Source: UMGS1532 sp045594795 (GTDB taxonomy: Bacteria; Bacillota; Clostridia; Oscillospirales; Acutalibacteraceae). Taken from it: a DNA stretch of 64,000 nucleotides. Each line of letters starts with the position of its first letter. Position 1 is the first letter of the stretch. The stretch lies in assembly GCA_045594795.1 (NCBI GenBank), contig JAZNZF010000001.1:23038-87037 (forward strand), written 5' to 3'. Below, piece by piece: positions 17,333-25,388 of the stretch. The notes beneath the pieces are model-generated. The model saw nothing but the letters and a program-made list of their open reading frames with translations. It had not been told where the DNA came from and did not search any database. Made by a program: the position numbers and the translations under genes.

Positions 17333-18198
17333 GGTTTTAAATCCTTAACCTCATTATAAAAAGCAACATAGCTTTGATAACGACTATGATGAATTTCGCC
17401 GTTTTGTACAGCAGATTTCACCGCGCAGTCACGTTCTCCAATATGCGAGCAAGAGGGATAGCGACATTCGGGCTCGAACTTTGCAAACTCTAAGAAGCAA
17501 GATGAAATCTCATCTTTAAAAACAGTTTCATATTTTTGAATATCAAGAGAGGAAAATCCAGGAGTATCGGCAATGTAGCAACCATTATCGATTTTATAAA
17601 GTTCTACCATTCTTGTGGTATGTCTGCCTCTGCCGAGTTTTTCACTAACCTCTCCGGTTTCTAAAGAAAGATTATCAAATAGTGCGTTAAGTATGCTTGA
17701 TTTACCAACGCCTGAGTTACCAGTTAATACAGAGATTCCTTTTTGGCAGATGTATTCTCTTAAAATATTAAGTGTTTCAGGCTGTTTTGCAGATACAACA
17801 TAGGTTTTAATGCCAGCCATATTGTATATTCTTTCCCATTCGTCAAAGCAACCAAGGTCGCTTTTATTAAACACAACTATTGGCTCTATTCCTTTATTTA
17901 CTGCAATTGCAACAATTCTATCTATAAGCACAGAATTAGGCGCAGGGGTATTGTGGGATGATACTATAAATAGTCTATCTACGTTGGCAACAGGAGGTCT
18001 TATAAGAGAATTACGTCTTTCGTAGATTCTCTCTAAAACACCTTTGCCGTTTTGTAAAAGACTTATTTCAACCTCATCACCTGAAAGTATTCCTTTGCCG
18101 CCTAATCTTAGGCTTCCGCGTGGCTTACACTCATACACCTTACCCTCGGCCTCTACATAGCAAAATCCCGAAAGTACTTTTAGTAAAACGCCTCTCAT
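17302..18198 (-). CDS. rsgA: RsgA/CpgA, ribosome biogenesis GTPase
   Basis: This is a circularly permuted GTPase that checks 30S subunit maturation. The 298-aa protein has an N-terminal OB fold, G4 VVFNKSDLG placed before G1 LTGNSGVGKSSILNALF, G3 DTPGFSSLD, and the C-terminal zinc motif with Cys/His in CRYPSCSHIGERDCAV. In Bacillus it is a substrate of the kinase PrkC, which is encoded immediately upstream here (2 bp gap). Confidence 0.97.
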   Translation of the reverse strand: MRGVLLKVLSGFCYVEAEGKVYECKPRGSLRLGGKGILSGDEVEISLLQNGKGVLERIYERRNSLIRPPVANVDRLFIVSSHNTPAPNSVLIDRIVAIAVNKGIEPIVVFNKSDLGCFDEWERIYNMAGIKTYVVSAKQPETLNILREYICQKGISVLTGNSGVGKSSILNALFDNLSLETGEVSEKLGRGRHTTRMVELYKIDNGCYIADTPGFSSLDIQKYETVFKDEISSCFLEFAKFEPECRYPSCSHIGERDCAVKSAVQNGEIHHSRYQSYVAFYNEVKDLKPWNVQKTSKP

Positions 18199-18200
18199 AT

Positions 18201-20153
18201 TTAGCTATCCTTTGGGTAATCGTTATATTCTTTTGTTATTTCATAAGTGCCCTTTTTAAAATCAATTTTGATTTTAAGGTAGTTATATTCATTACGCTCA
18301 GACTTGTCTAACAGTTTAATTTTTACAGTATCACTGTCTTCGGTAGAATCTACATTAAAAATGTAATTTCTATCCTGTGAAAATGTTAAAGCTGAAGATT
18401 TAATTTTGGTACCGGATTCTAACTCTGCTACTACATAACCCGTATCAAAAGCACAATCGTATGGCAAGTCAACAACAATATCCATACTGTTAGAAACAGC
18501 GGTATTGCCTGCACTAATAACAAAGTTAATAGCAGTGCCTCTTTCTACTTGTGTATCACCGCTAATGCTCTGAGAAATAACAAAGCCTTTTGGCTGAGTG
18601 CTCTCACCCTCTGTTACCTTGCCAACCTCTAATTTTTCATTTTCAATCATTTTACGGGCAGATTCTTCATCAAAACCAATTATATCAGGAACGGTTGAGT
18701 AGAAAATCTCTCTGCCTTTACTAATATAAAGTGTAATTGTCTCGTCAGCTGAAACAAGTGACGTGCTAAGTGGGGCGGTTTTAACAACCTTGCCCTCGTT
18801 TACAACATCATCATAAATCTGTTCGATAACAATATCAGTAAAACCTGCGTTTTTTAAACGCTGTCTTGCTAAAGATTCGGTGTCGTTAGAAACATCGGGC
18901 ACTTCGATAAGCTCAGCAGATTGGGCAATAGTAAGTTTAATGGTGTTCTTCTTCTTAATTTCGGTACCAGGGTCGGGGCTCTGGCGGATTATTTCACCAA
19001 CCTCATAATCACTTGTTTCTTCATAAATTGTTTCAAAAGTATAATCATCTGTATTATATTTCTGCTTAAGCTCTTCAACCGTTAATCCAACAAAATCAGG
19101 GCATTTGGTAGCAACGGTGGTAGTGTTAATTTTAGAGAATAAATCAATTCCGAGCCACACTAAAACAAGAATAGCAATACCAACCACAATACCAGTAACA
19201 ATGGGCACCCAGGAGGTAGATTTAGTTTCTACCTTTTTTTCATTTTCTTCTTCATCTTGTAGGTCGGTCGAAACAAATTTCGTAGGTGCATTATCAACAA
19301 AATATGAATGCTTAAACGTAGCAGACGGGTCTCTGCGGAAGGATTCTAAATCGCAAAGCATCTCTGCTGCGGTTTGGTATCTACGCAATATCTCTTTTTG
19401 CATTGCATTCATAGTTATTTGAGAAAGTCCAAGCGGTATTGTTGGGTCTATTTCTCTTAAGGGTTTTGCCTCGTTTTGAAGCTGCATCATTGCAACAATA
19501 ACAGCACTGTCAGCTTGGAAAGGCAATTTACCAGAAAGCATTTCGTACATCATAACGCCAACCGAATATATATCTGCCTTTTCATCTGTAATCTCGCCAC
19601 GAGCTTGTTCGGGGCTTATATAATGAACCGAGCCGATAGCTTTATCTGTCATGGTTTTGTGTTCACTGCGGGCAAACCTTGCTATGCCAAAATCGGTAAC
19701 CTTAATGCTAGCATCGTTCATAAGCATAATATTTTGGGGCTTAACATCTCTGTGGATTATGCCTTTATCATGAGCGTGCTGAAGCGCCCTTAATATTTGC
19801 ATAACAATATTAACAGTTTCTTTCCACTCTAAATGGCCGTGACTTTCAATATATTGCTTAAGTGTAATACCTTCTATATATTCCATAACAATATACTGAA
19901 TAAGGTCGCCAAAACTAACATCATAAACCTTTACAATGTTTGGATGAGAGAGAACCGCAATAGCCTTTGATTCGTTTTTAAATCTACGAACAAAATCCTC
20001 GTTAGAAACGAATTCTTGTTTTAATATTTTAATAGCAACAATTCGAGCTTCAATAGTATCATAAGCTTTATAAACAACAGCCATACCACCTACGCCGATT
20101 ATCTCACGAATTTCGTATCTGCCATCTAATCTTTTACCAATATATCTATCCAT
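18201..20153 (-). CDS. prkC: PrkC/Stk1-type Ser/Thr kinase with PASTA domains
   Basis: This membrane kinase senses cell-wall fragments. The cytoplasmic Hanks-type kinase domain spans about residues 1-270 (GVGGMAVVYKAYD, AIKILK lysine, HRDVKPQNI, DFGIARFA, APE-like SPEQARGE). One membrane helix lies at about 328-350 (VPIVTGIVVGIAILVLVWLG). Three PASTA repeats follow (CPDFVGLTVEELKQ, VPDVSNDTESLARQ, VPDIIGFDEESARK). A ~110-residue C-terminal domain after the PASTA repeats has no obvious match. It is paired with phosphatase prpC 32 bp upstream. GGAAGG precedes the ATG. Confidence 0.97.
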   Translation of the reverse strand: MDRYIGKRLDGRYEIREIIGVGGMAVVYKAYDTIEARIVAIKILKQEFVSNEDFVRRFKNESKAIAVLSHPNIVKVYDVSFGDLIQYIVMEYIEGITLKQYIESHGHLEWKETVNIVMQILRALQHAHDKGIIHRDVKPQNIMLMNDASIKVTDFGIARFARSEHKTMTDKAIGSVHYISPEQARGEITDEKADIYSVGVMMYEMLSGKLPFQADSAVIVAMMQLQNEAKPLREIDPTIPLGLSQITMNAMQKEILRRYQTAAEMLCDLESFRRDPSATFKHSYFVDNAPTKFVSTDLQDEEENEKKVETKSTSWVPIVTGIVVGIAILVLVWLGIDLFSKINTTTVATKCPDFVGLTVEELKQKYNTDDYTFETIYEETSDYEVGEIIRQSPDPGTEIKKKNTIKLTIAQSAELIEVPDVSNDTESLARQRLKNAGFTDIVIEQIYDDVVNEGKVVKTAPLSTSLVSADETITLYISKGREIFYSTVPDIIGFDEESARKMIENEKLEVGKVTEGESTQPKGFVISQSISGDTQVERGTAINFVISAGNTAVSNSMDIVVDLPYDCAFDTGYVVAELESGTKIKSSALTFSQDRNYIFNVDSTEDSDTVKIKLLDKSERNEYNYLKIKIDFKKGTYEITKEYNDYPKDS

Positions 20154-20185
20154 AGTAACCTTCCAATCTTAAAAACAGCTGCCCG

Positions 20186-20914
20186 TTAGTCTGACAAAAC
20201 AACTATTGTAATATTATCCCCGCCGCCATTTGCATTAGCGAGGTCGATAAGTGCTTTAGGATACTCGTAAAAATTATTGTCAGAAATAACCTTTTCTATG
20301 TCATTTTCAGAAACATAATTTGTTAATCCATCAGAACAAATAAGAATTTGGTCCCCGTCGTAAAATTCGGTTTCATTATACTCAAATTCAATATTTTCAG
20401 TAACACCTAACGCACGGGTTATTACGTTTCTCTTTGGGTGATTTTTAGCCTCCTCGGAGGTTAGTTCGCCCTTATCAACCATTGATTGCACAATTGAATG
20501 GTCTTTGGTTATTTGAATAAGCCTATTATCACGAACAAGATATGCTCTACTATCGCCCGCGTGGGTAATATGAACCATACCATTACATACGATAGCGGCT
20601 ACAACGGTAGTGCCCATACCCTCTAAAGATTCAATAGTGTGCGCCATATCGTAAAGACGTACATTAGCGCCGCAAATTGCTGACTGCAAAAGAGTTCTGA
20701 TTGAGTTAGAGTTCATATTCTCGTGATAAGAAGATGAAATATATTCAGAAATTATTTTTACTGCATTAGCGCTGGCAACGTTGCCACCGTTTGCGCCGCC
20801 CATTCCGTCGCAAACAACCGCCCAGGCAGTACCATCCATAAGCTCGCCCGCGGCATAAGAGTCTTGGTTACTGTTACGCACAAGACCCGTATCGGTTTTA
20901 CTTGCAATTTTCAA
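20186..20914 (-). CDS. prpC: PrpC/Stp, PP2C-family protein phosphatase
   Basis: This metal-dependent phosphatase opposes PrkC. The 242-aa product has the PP2C motifs VRNSNQDSY, WAVVCDGMGGANGG, THAGDSRAYLV, ILICSDGLTNYV and GGGDNITIVV. The frame continues upstream to a GTG at 20923, but that codon lies inside the ribosome site GGAGGTG. The TTG at 20914, 8 nt after GGAGG, is therefore the better start. It overlaps rlmN by 17 bp. Confidence 0.95.
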   Translation of the reverse strand: MKIASKTDTGLVRNSNQDSYAAGELMDGTAWAVVCDGMGGANGGNVASANAVKIISEYISSSYHENMNSNSIRTLLQSAICGANVRLYDMAHTIESLEGMGTTVVAAIVCNGMVHITHAGDSRAYLVRDNRLIQITKDHSIVQSMVDKGELTSEEAKNHPKRNVITRALGVTENIEFEYNETEFYDGDQILICSDGLTNYVSENDIEKVISDNNFYEYPKALIDLANANGGGDNITIVVLSD

Positions 20915-21962
20915 GTGCAGCACCTCCAGTTTTACTTATATTATGTTCACGGCGTAATTGGCCGCAAGAAGCATTAATATCAGCCCCAAGAGTTCGTCTA
21001 ACCGTTGCGTTTATCCCAAGCTCTTGTAGCTTTATTTTAAAATCATTTACTCTTTTTATGTTAGGACGCTTAAAATCATTCTCTACAACGGGGTTGGCAG
21101 GAATTAAATTAACGTGGCATATCATACCCTTTAAAAGTTTTGATAATTTAATTGCATGCTCCGTCGAATCGTTTACTCCATCGATTAATGCGTATTCAAA
21201 AGATATGCGTCTTCCTGTAATTTTAATATAATCCCTACAGCTTTTTATTAATTCATCTATTCCCCATCGTTTATTTACAGGCATTATTTTACTTCTCTCG
21301 CTATCTGTAACAGCATGAAGAGAAATAGAAAGTGTTATCGGGAAGCCTTCTTCTGCTAATTTATATATATTAGGAACTACACCACTTGTAGAAACAGAAA
21401 TATGTCTTGGACTTATATTTAGTCCGTTTTCATCAGACACAAGCTTTAAAAACTTAACGGTGTTTTCAAAATTATCAAGAGGCTCTCCCATGCCCATAAG
21501 AACTATATGTGATACTCTAATACCGTTGTCACGCTCTGCGGCGGTGATTTGTGCAAGAATTTCAGAGGCGGTAAGATTTCGCACCATACCATTAATACCT
21601 GATGCGCAAAATTTACATCCCATTCTGCAACCAACCTGAGTAGACGCGCAAACGGTATACCAATGATTATACTGCATAAGTACAGATTCAACATATTCAC
21701 CATCGTTTAACCTATAAAGATACTTAACAGTACCATCAATGTTAGATACAAATTTTCTCTCAATAGTAGCATTCGCAATATAGCACTTATCTTCTAAAAT
21801 AGCTCTTAAATTTTTAGATATATCTGTCATCTCAGAAAACGACACGCAGCCTTGCTGTAACCATTTAAAGATTTGCTTAGCACGATATTTAGGCTGATTA
21901 ATTTCCTTGATTAACGCCTCAATTTCTTGTAATGACATCGACTTTATATCAAGCTTTTGCAT
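20898..21962 (-). CDS. rlmN: RlmN, 23S rRNA/tRNA adenine-C2 methyltransferase
   Basis: This radical SAM enzyme makes 2-methyladenosine in 23S rRNA and some tRNAs. It is 354 aa. The CxxxCxxC cluster is in GCRMGCKFCASG, the SAM region in VLMGMGEPLDN, and the C-terminal catalytic cysteine in DINASCGQLR. An N-terminal accessory domain carries IFKWLQQG. AGAGGT precedes the ATG. It lies between rsmB and prpC as in Bacillus. Confidence 0.97.
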   Translation of the reverse strand: MQKLDIKSMSLQEIEALIKEINQPKYRAKQIFKWLQQGCVSFSEMTDISKNLRAILEDKCYIANATIERKFVSNIDGTVKYLYRLNDGEYVESVLMQYNHWYTVCASTQVGCRMGCKFCASGINGMVRNLTASEILAQITAAERDNGIRVSHIVLMGMGEPLDNFENTVKFLKLVSDENGLNISPRHISVSTSGVVPNIYKLAEEGFPITLSISLHAVTDSERSKIMPVNKRWGIDELIKSCRDYIKITGRRISFEYALIDGVNDSTEHAIKLSKLLKGMICHVNLIPANPVVENDFKRPNIKRVNDFKIKLQELGINATVRRTLGADINASCGQLRREHNISKTGGAALENCK

Positions 21963-21973
21963 AAATATACCTC

Positions 21974-23272
21974 TTATTTAATGCGTTTAATTACCGCAAA
22001 GAAGAACCCGTCACTGCCATAGGTATTAGGCAAAAGGCGGTGAAACTTTTTAATATCTCCAAATACGTTGCTTTCTTCAATATCATAATTTGGGTTTTCA
22101 CTAATAAATTTATTAACTACATCTTCGTTTTCGGAAGCTCTTAACGTGCATGTCGAGTAGAGTAAACATCCGCCAATTTTCAGGTAATCAGCAGAAATTT
22201 TTAGTATATTATACTGCAACTGCGGTAGGTTTGTCAAATCATCAAGCGATTTGTATTTTATCTCAGGTTTGCGACGAATTACACCAAATCCCGAGCATAC
22301 AACGTCGCAAATTATCTTATCAAATTCACCTAAAGATTTATTGAAAATTGTAGCATCGTTGACGGTTGCGGTAATGTTATTTAATCCAAGTCTTTTAAGA
22401 TTATCATTAATAAGCTCTACCCTGCTTGGATATAGATCGCAAGAAGTAATGCTTCCTTTTGACGCATACTGAGCCGCTGTACAGCTTTTGCCACCTGGCG
22501 CCGCACACACGTCAAGCACTTTATCGCTACTACTAATGTTTAAAGCAGCTATTGCCAACTGCGAAGCTAAATCTTGAACGTGGAAAAGACCACTTTTAAA
22601 CTCTGGAATATTATTAACCGCACCCTTTAACTCTATCAGCAAAGTGTTTTCTAATTCCGTTTCGCTCGATTTCACACCGCTTTCATTTAAGGAGCAAATC
22701 AGCTGTTCTTTATTTGTTTTAAGAGTATTAACCCTTATATATGTAGGGGACTGTTTTAATGAATCTTGCAGAAATGGCTCGACATTTTCTTTGCCGATAT
22801 ACTGCTTTAGCTCATGAATATACCACTTTGCACAAGAATATCTAACAAAAAGAGCGTAATCAGTATCACCCTCAGGAAGTGCTGGTATATTGCGCAAAAA
22901 GTTACGTAAAACAGCATTTACAAATCCTGCAGCATAGCGTTCTTTAGAGCCTTTAACAATATTAACAGCCTCGTTTACAGCGGCACTGTTCGGGATTTTA
23001 TCCATATAACAGATTTGATAAATTGCTACACGTAAATTACTAAGAATAAAAGCAGACAACTTGTTAATAGGCTGAGAAGCTATGCTTTGTATATAATAAT
23101 CTAAAGTTATTTTTCTTTCGGTTACGCCATAAATCAAACGAGAAGCAAAAGCTGAATCCTCTGCGCTAAAGTTATGCTCGTTAAGAAATGAGTTTAGCGC
23201 AAGGTTTGAATAACTGTTATCTTTTTCTATTTTTGCTAAAGCGTTTACTACAGCGTTTCTTACATTTAACAT
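21974..23272 (-). CDS. rsmB: RsmB, 16S rRNA cytosine-C5 methyltransferase
   Basis: This 432-aa protein has an N-terminal NusB-like RNA-binding domain (residues ~1-130) and a C-terminal Rossmann methyltransferase domain. The SAM site is VLDVCAAPGGKSC. Motif IV is DVVCSGFGVIRRKPE, where the usual Pro-Cys is Val-Cys. The catalytic cysteine is in LLYSTCTLRASENE. The ATG at 23272 follows AAGGAAA. An in-frame upstream extension lacks a good site and overlaps the peptidase gene. Confidence 0.94.
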   Translation of the reverse strand: MLNVRNAVVNALAKIEKDNSYSNLALNSFLNEHNFSAEDSAFASRLIYGVTERKITLDYYIQSIASQPINKLSAFILSNLRVAIYQICYMDKIPNSAAVNEAVNIVKGSKERYAAGFVNAVLRNFLRNIPALPEGDTDYALFVRYSCAKWYIHELKQYIGKENVEPFLQDSLKQSPTYIRVNTLKTNKEQLICSLNESGVKSSETELENTLLIELKGAVNNIPEFKSGLFHVQDLASQLAIAALNISSSDKVLDVCAAPGGKSCTAAQYASKGSITSCDLYPSRVELINDNLKRLGLNNITATVNDATIFNKSLGEFDKIICDVVCSGFGVIRRKPEIKYKSLDDLTNLPQLQYNILKISADYLKIGGCLLYSTCTLRASENEDVVNKFISENPNYDIEESNVFGDIKKFHRLLPNTYGSDGFFFAVIKRIK

Positions 23273-23274
23273 AA

Positions 23275-23988
23275 CTATTTCCTTCTGCCGCCAAAAATTC
23301 GCAAGCAATAATATAATAACGTTAGTAGTGACTGTAGCATTGCCGCAACATAAGTAAGTGCTGCTGCAGTAAGCACTTTTTTAGCACCGTCGCATTCCTC
23401 ACCATACAATAAATTTGTTTCCCGTATAGCAGCCATTGCTCGTCTGCTTGCGTTAAACTCTACAGGTAGGGTTATAAACTGAAAAGCAAAAACCGCACCA
23501 TATAACGCAACACCAGTGACCATAAGATTAAGCGAGTTAAGCATAAGTCCAATAGCTACAAGTATGATACCAAACATTGGACCAAAGCGAGCAAAAGGTA
23601 TGATAGCTGTACGAAGTTTGATTGGTACATATTTTTTTGCGTACTGCACAGCATGCCCTGCTTCGTGGCAGGCTATTCCAACCGCAGCAATAGACATTGA
23701 GTTATATACGCTTTCTGATAATCGTATAGTATTATTGCGTGGGTCATAGTGGTCGGTAAGTGTTCCCGAAACAGCCTCGATATTGACACCATAAACTCCA
23801 TTATATTCAAGTACGGCCTTAGCCGCCTGAGCTCCTGTGATTCCACGCATATTGTTTATTTTAGAAAACTTAGAATATCTCGATTTAACCAAGCCTTGAG
23901 CCGCAAAAATTATTACAAGCGAAAAAATTGCTATACCCAAGTAAAGCGGGTCAAAATATCTATAAAACGAAAAAGGATAATACAACAT
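23275..23988 (-). CDS. YugP-like zinc metallopeptidase (membrane)
   Basis: This 237-aa protein has an N-terminal membrane segment (LGIAIFSLVIIFAAQGLV) and the metallopeptidase helix ACHEAGHAVQYAKKYVP. Two or three further hydrophobic segments follow (FGPMFGIILVAIGLML and LTYVAAMLQSLLTLLYY), as in the YugP neutral zinc metallopeptidase family. A role in membrane protein quality control is plausible but unproven. It lies between fmt and rsmB, where Bacillus has no gene. The ATG at 23988 follows AGGTG closely. Confidence 0.88.
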   Translation of the reverse strand: MLYYPFSFYRYFDPLYLGIAIFSLVIIFAAQGLVKSRYSKFSKINNMRGITGAQAAKAVLEYNGVYGVNIEAVSGTLTDHYDPRNNTIRLSESVYNSMSIAAVGIACHEAGHAVQYAKKYVPIKLRTAIIPFARFGPMFGIILVAIGLMLNSLNLMVTGVALYGAVFAFQFITLPVEFNASRRAMAAIRETNLLYGEECDGAKKVLTAAALTYVAAMLQSLLTLLYYCLRIFGGRRK

Positions 23989-24000
23989 TAACACCTACGA

Positions 24001-24918
24001 TTAAATAATTTTAGTACCTATTTCTACAGGCCTGCCGCGGAGCATATCGGTAATACTCATTCTTTTTGAGCCCTCGGGTTGAACCTCAATTAAGCTAACA
24101 GCACCTTCGCCACAGCCGATAACGAGGCGGTTATTACTATCGATTACAGTACCAACCTCACCTTTAATAGACAGCGCCTCGGCTTTATATACCTTTATTC
24201 TTTTTCCTAAAAGGGTAAAATATGCACAAGGCCAAGGATTATAACCACGTATAGCGTCAACTATCTGCTTAGCACTCAAAGAAAAGTCTATTTGCGCCAT
24301 CTCTTTTTTAATAATTGGCGCATAGGTTGCCTCATCATTATTTTGTTTAATAGGCTTTACGGTACCGGCTAAAACACCCTCAATGGTCTTATCTAAAAGA
24401 TCTACACCCATAAGCGCTAATCTATTGTGCAAGGTTTCTGAAGTTTCATCATCAGAAATAATTGTTTCACTACTAAGTAAAATATCACCAGTATCAATTC
24501 CATCAGCCATAAGTTGCGTTGTAACACCTGTCTTCTTATCTCCACATACAATACACCACTGTATCGGTGATGCACCACGATGTCTTGGTAAAAGCGAGGC
24601 ATGTACGTTTATACACTTATATTTGGGTAACTCTAAAATTTCTTTTGGCAAGATTTTACCGTAAGCTACAACAACTATCAAATCGGGATTAAGCTCTTTT
24701 AAAAGATTATACGCCTCTCCGTCGCGCAAGGTTGTTGGCTGATATACTTTTAACCCAAGCGCTAATGCTTTTTCCTTAACAGGTGGCGGGGTTAATACAA
24801 GCTTTCTGCCCTTTGGCTTATCGGGTTGGGTGAAAACCCCAACAACGTTGTGTTTTTTATTTAGCATTTCAAGGCAACCAACCGCAAAATCTGGTGTGCC
24901 CATAAAAACTACCTTCAT
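24001..24918 (-). CDS. fmt: Methionyl-tRNA formyltransferase
   Basis: This enzyme formylates initiator Met-tRNA. The 305-aa protein has MGTPDFAVGCLE at the N-terminus, the formyl-folate site NVHASLLPRHRGASPIQW, and DGIDTGDIL. A C-terminal OB-like tRNA-binding domain begins near residue 205 (WPCAYFTLLGKRIKV). It overlaps def by 1 bp (TAATG), the usual def-fmt pair. Confidence 0.97.
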   Translation of the reverse strand: MKVVFMGTPDFAVGCLEMLNKKHNVVGVFTQPDKPKGRKLVLTPPPVKEKALALGLKVYQPTTLRDGEAYNLLKELNPDLIVVVAYGKILPKEILELPKYKCINVHASLLPRHRGASPIQWCIVCGDKKTGVTTQLMADGIDTGDILLSSETIISDDETSETLHNRLALMGVDLLDKTIEGVLAGTVKPIKQNNDEATYAPIIKKEMAQIDFSLSAKQIVDAIRGYNPWPCAYFTLLGKRIKVYKAEALSIKGEVGTVIDSNNRLVIGCGEGAVSLIEVQPEGSKRMSITDMLRGRPVEIGTKII

Positions 24919-25376
24919 TATTTATCCTCTCTGATGTAAGAAATAACGTGGTCTGTAAACAGAACACCGTCTAAGTGGTCAATTTCGTGGCATAGAGCCC
25001 TTGCGAGTAAATCCTCACCTACAATTTCAAACTGATTACCATTTCTGTCATAAGCTCTTACCTTGACCTTTTTGGGTCGTTCTGTAATACCCCAGGTGCC
25101 AGGACAAGAAAGACAGCCTTCGGTTTCATTTTGTTTACCATTTCCCTTAACAATCTCGGGATTAACAAGCTCTATAGGTCCATCGCCAATATCAATAACG
25201 CAGACGCGCCTCAAGATACTTATTTGAGGTGCTGCAAGCCCTACGCCGTCCTTATCATACATTGTATCAAGCATATCATCGAGTAAGGTATGAAGCTTTT
25301 CGTCAAAATTTTCTACCAAGCGTGTTTTCTTTCTAAGCATTTCATTAGGCTCAGTAATAACTTCCCTAATTGCCAT
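24918..25376 (-). CDS. def: Peptide deformylase
   Basis: This metalloenzyme removes the N-formyl group from nascent proteins. The 152-aa product has all three motifs: GVGLAAPQI, EGCLSCPG (metal Cys) and CHEIDHLDGVLF (HEXXH metal site). It is 12 bp after priA and overlaps fmt by 1 bp. Confidence 0.98.
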   Translation of the reverse strand: MAIREVITEPNEMLRKKTRLVENFDEKLHTLLDDMLDTMYDKDGVGLAAPQISILRRVCVIDIGDGPIELVNPEIVKGNGKQNETEGCLSCPGTWGITERPKKVKVRAYDRNGNQFEIVGEDLLARALCHEIDHLDGVLFTDHVISYIREDK

Positions 25377-25388
25377 TTTAAACCTCCG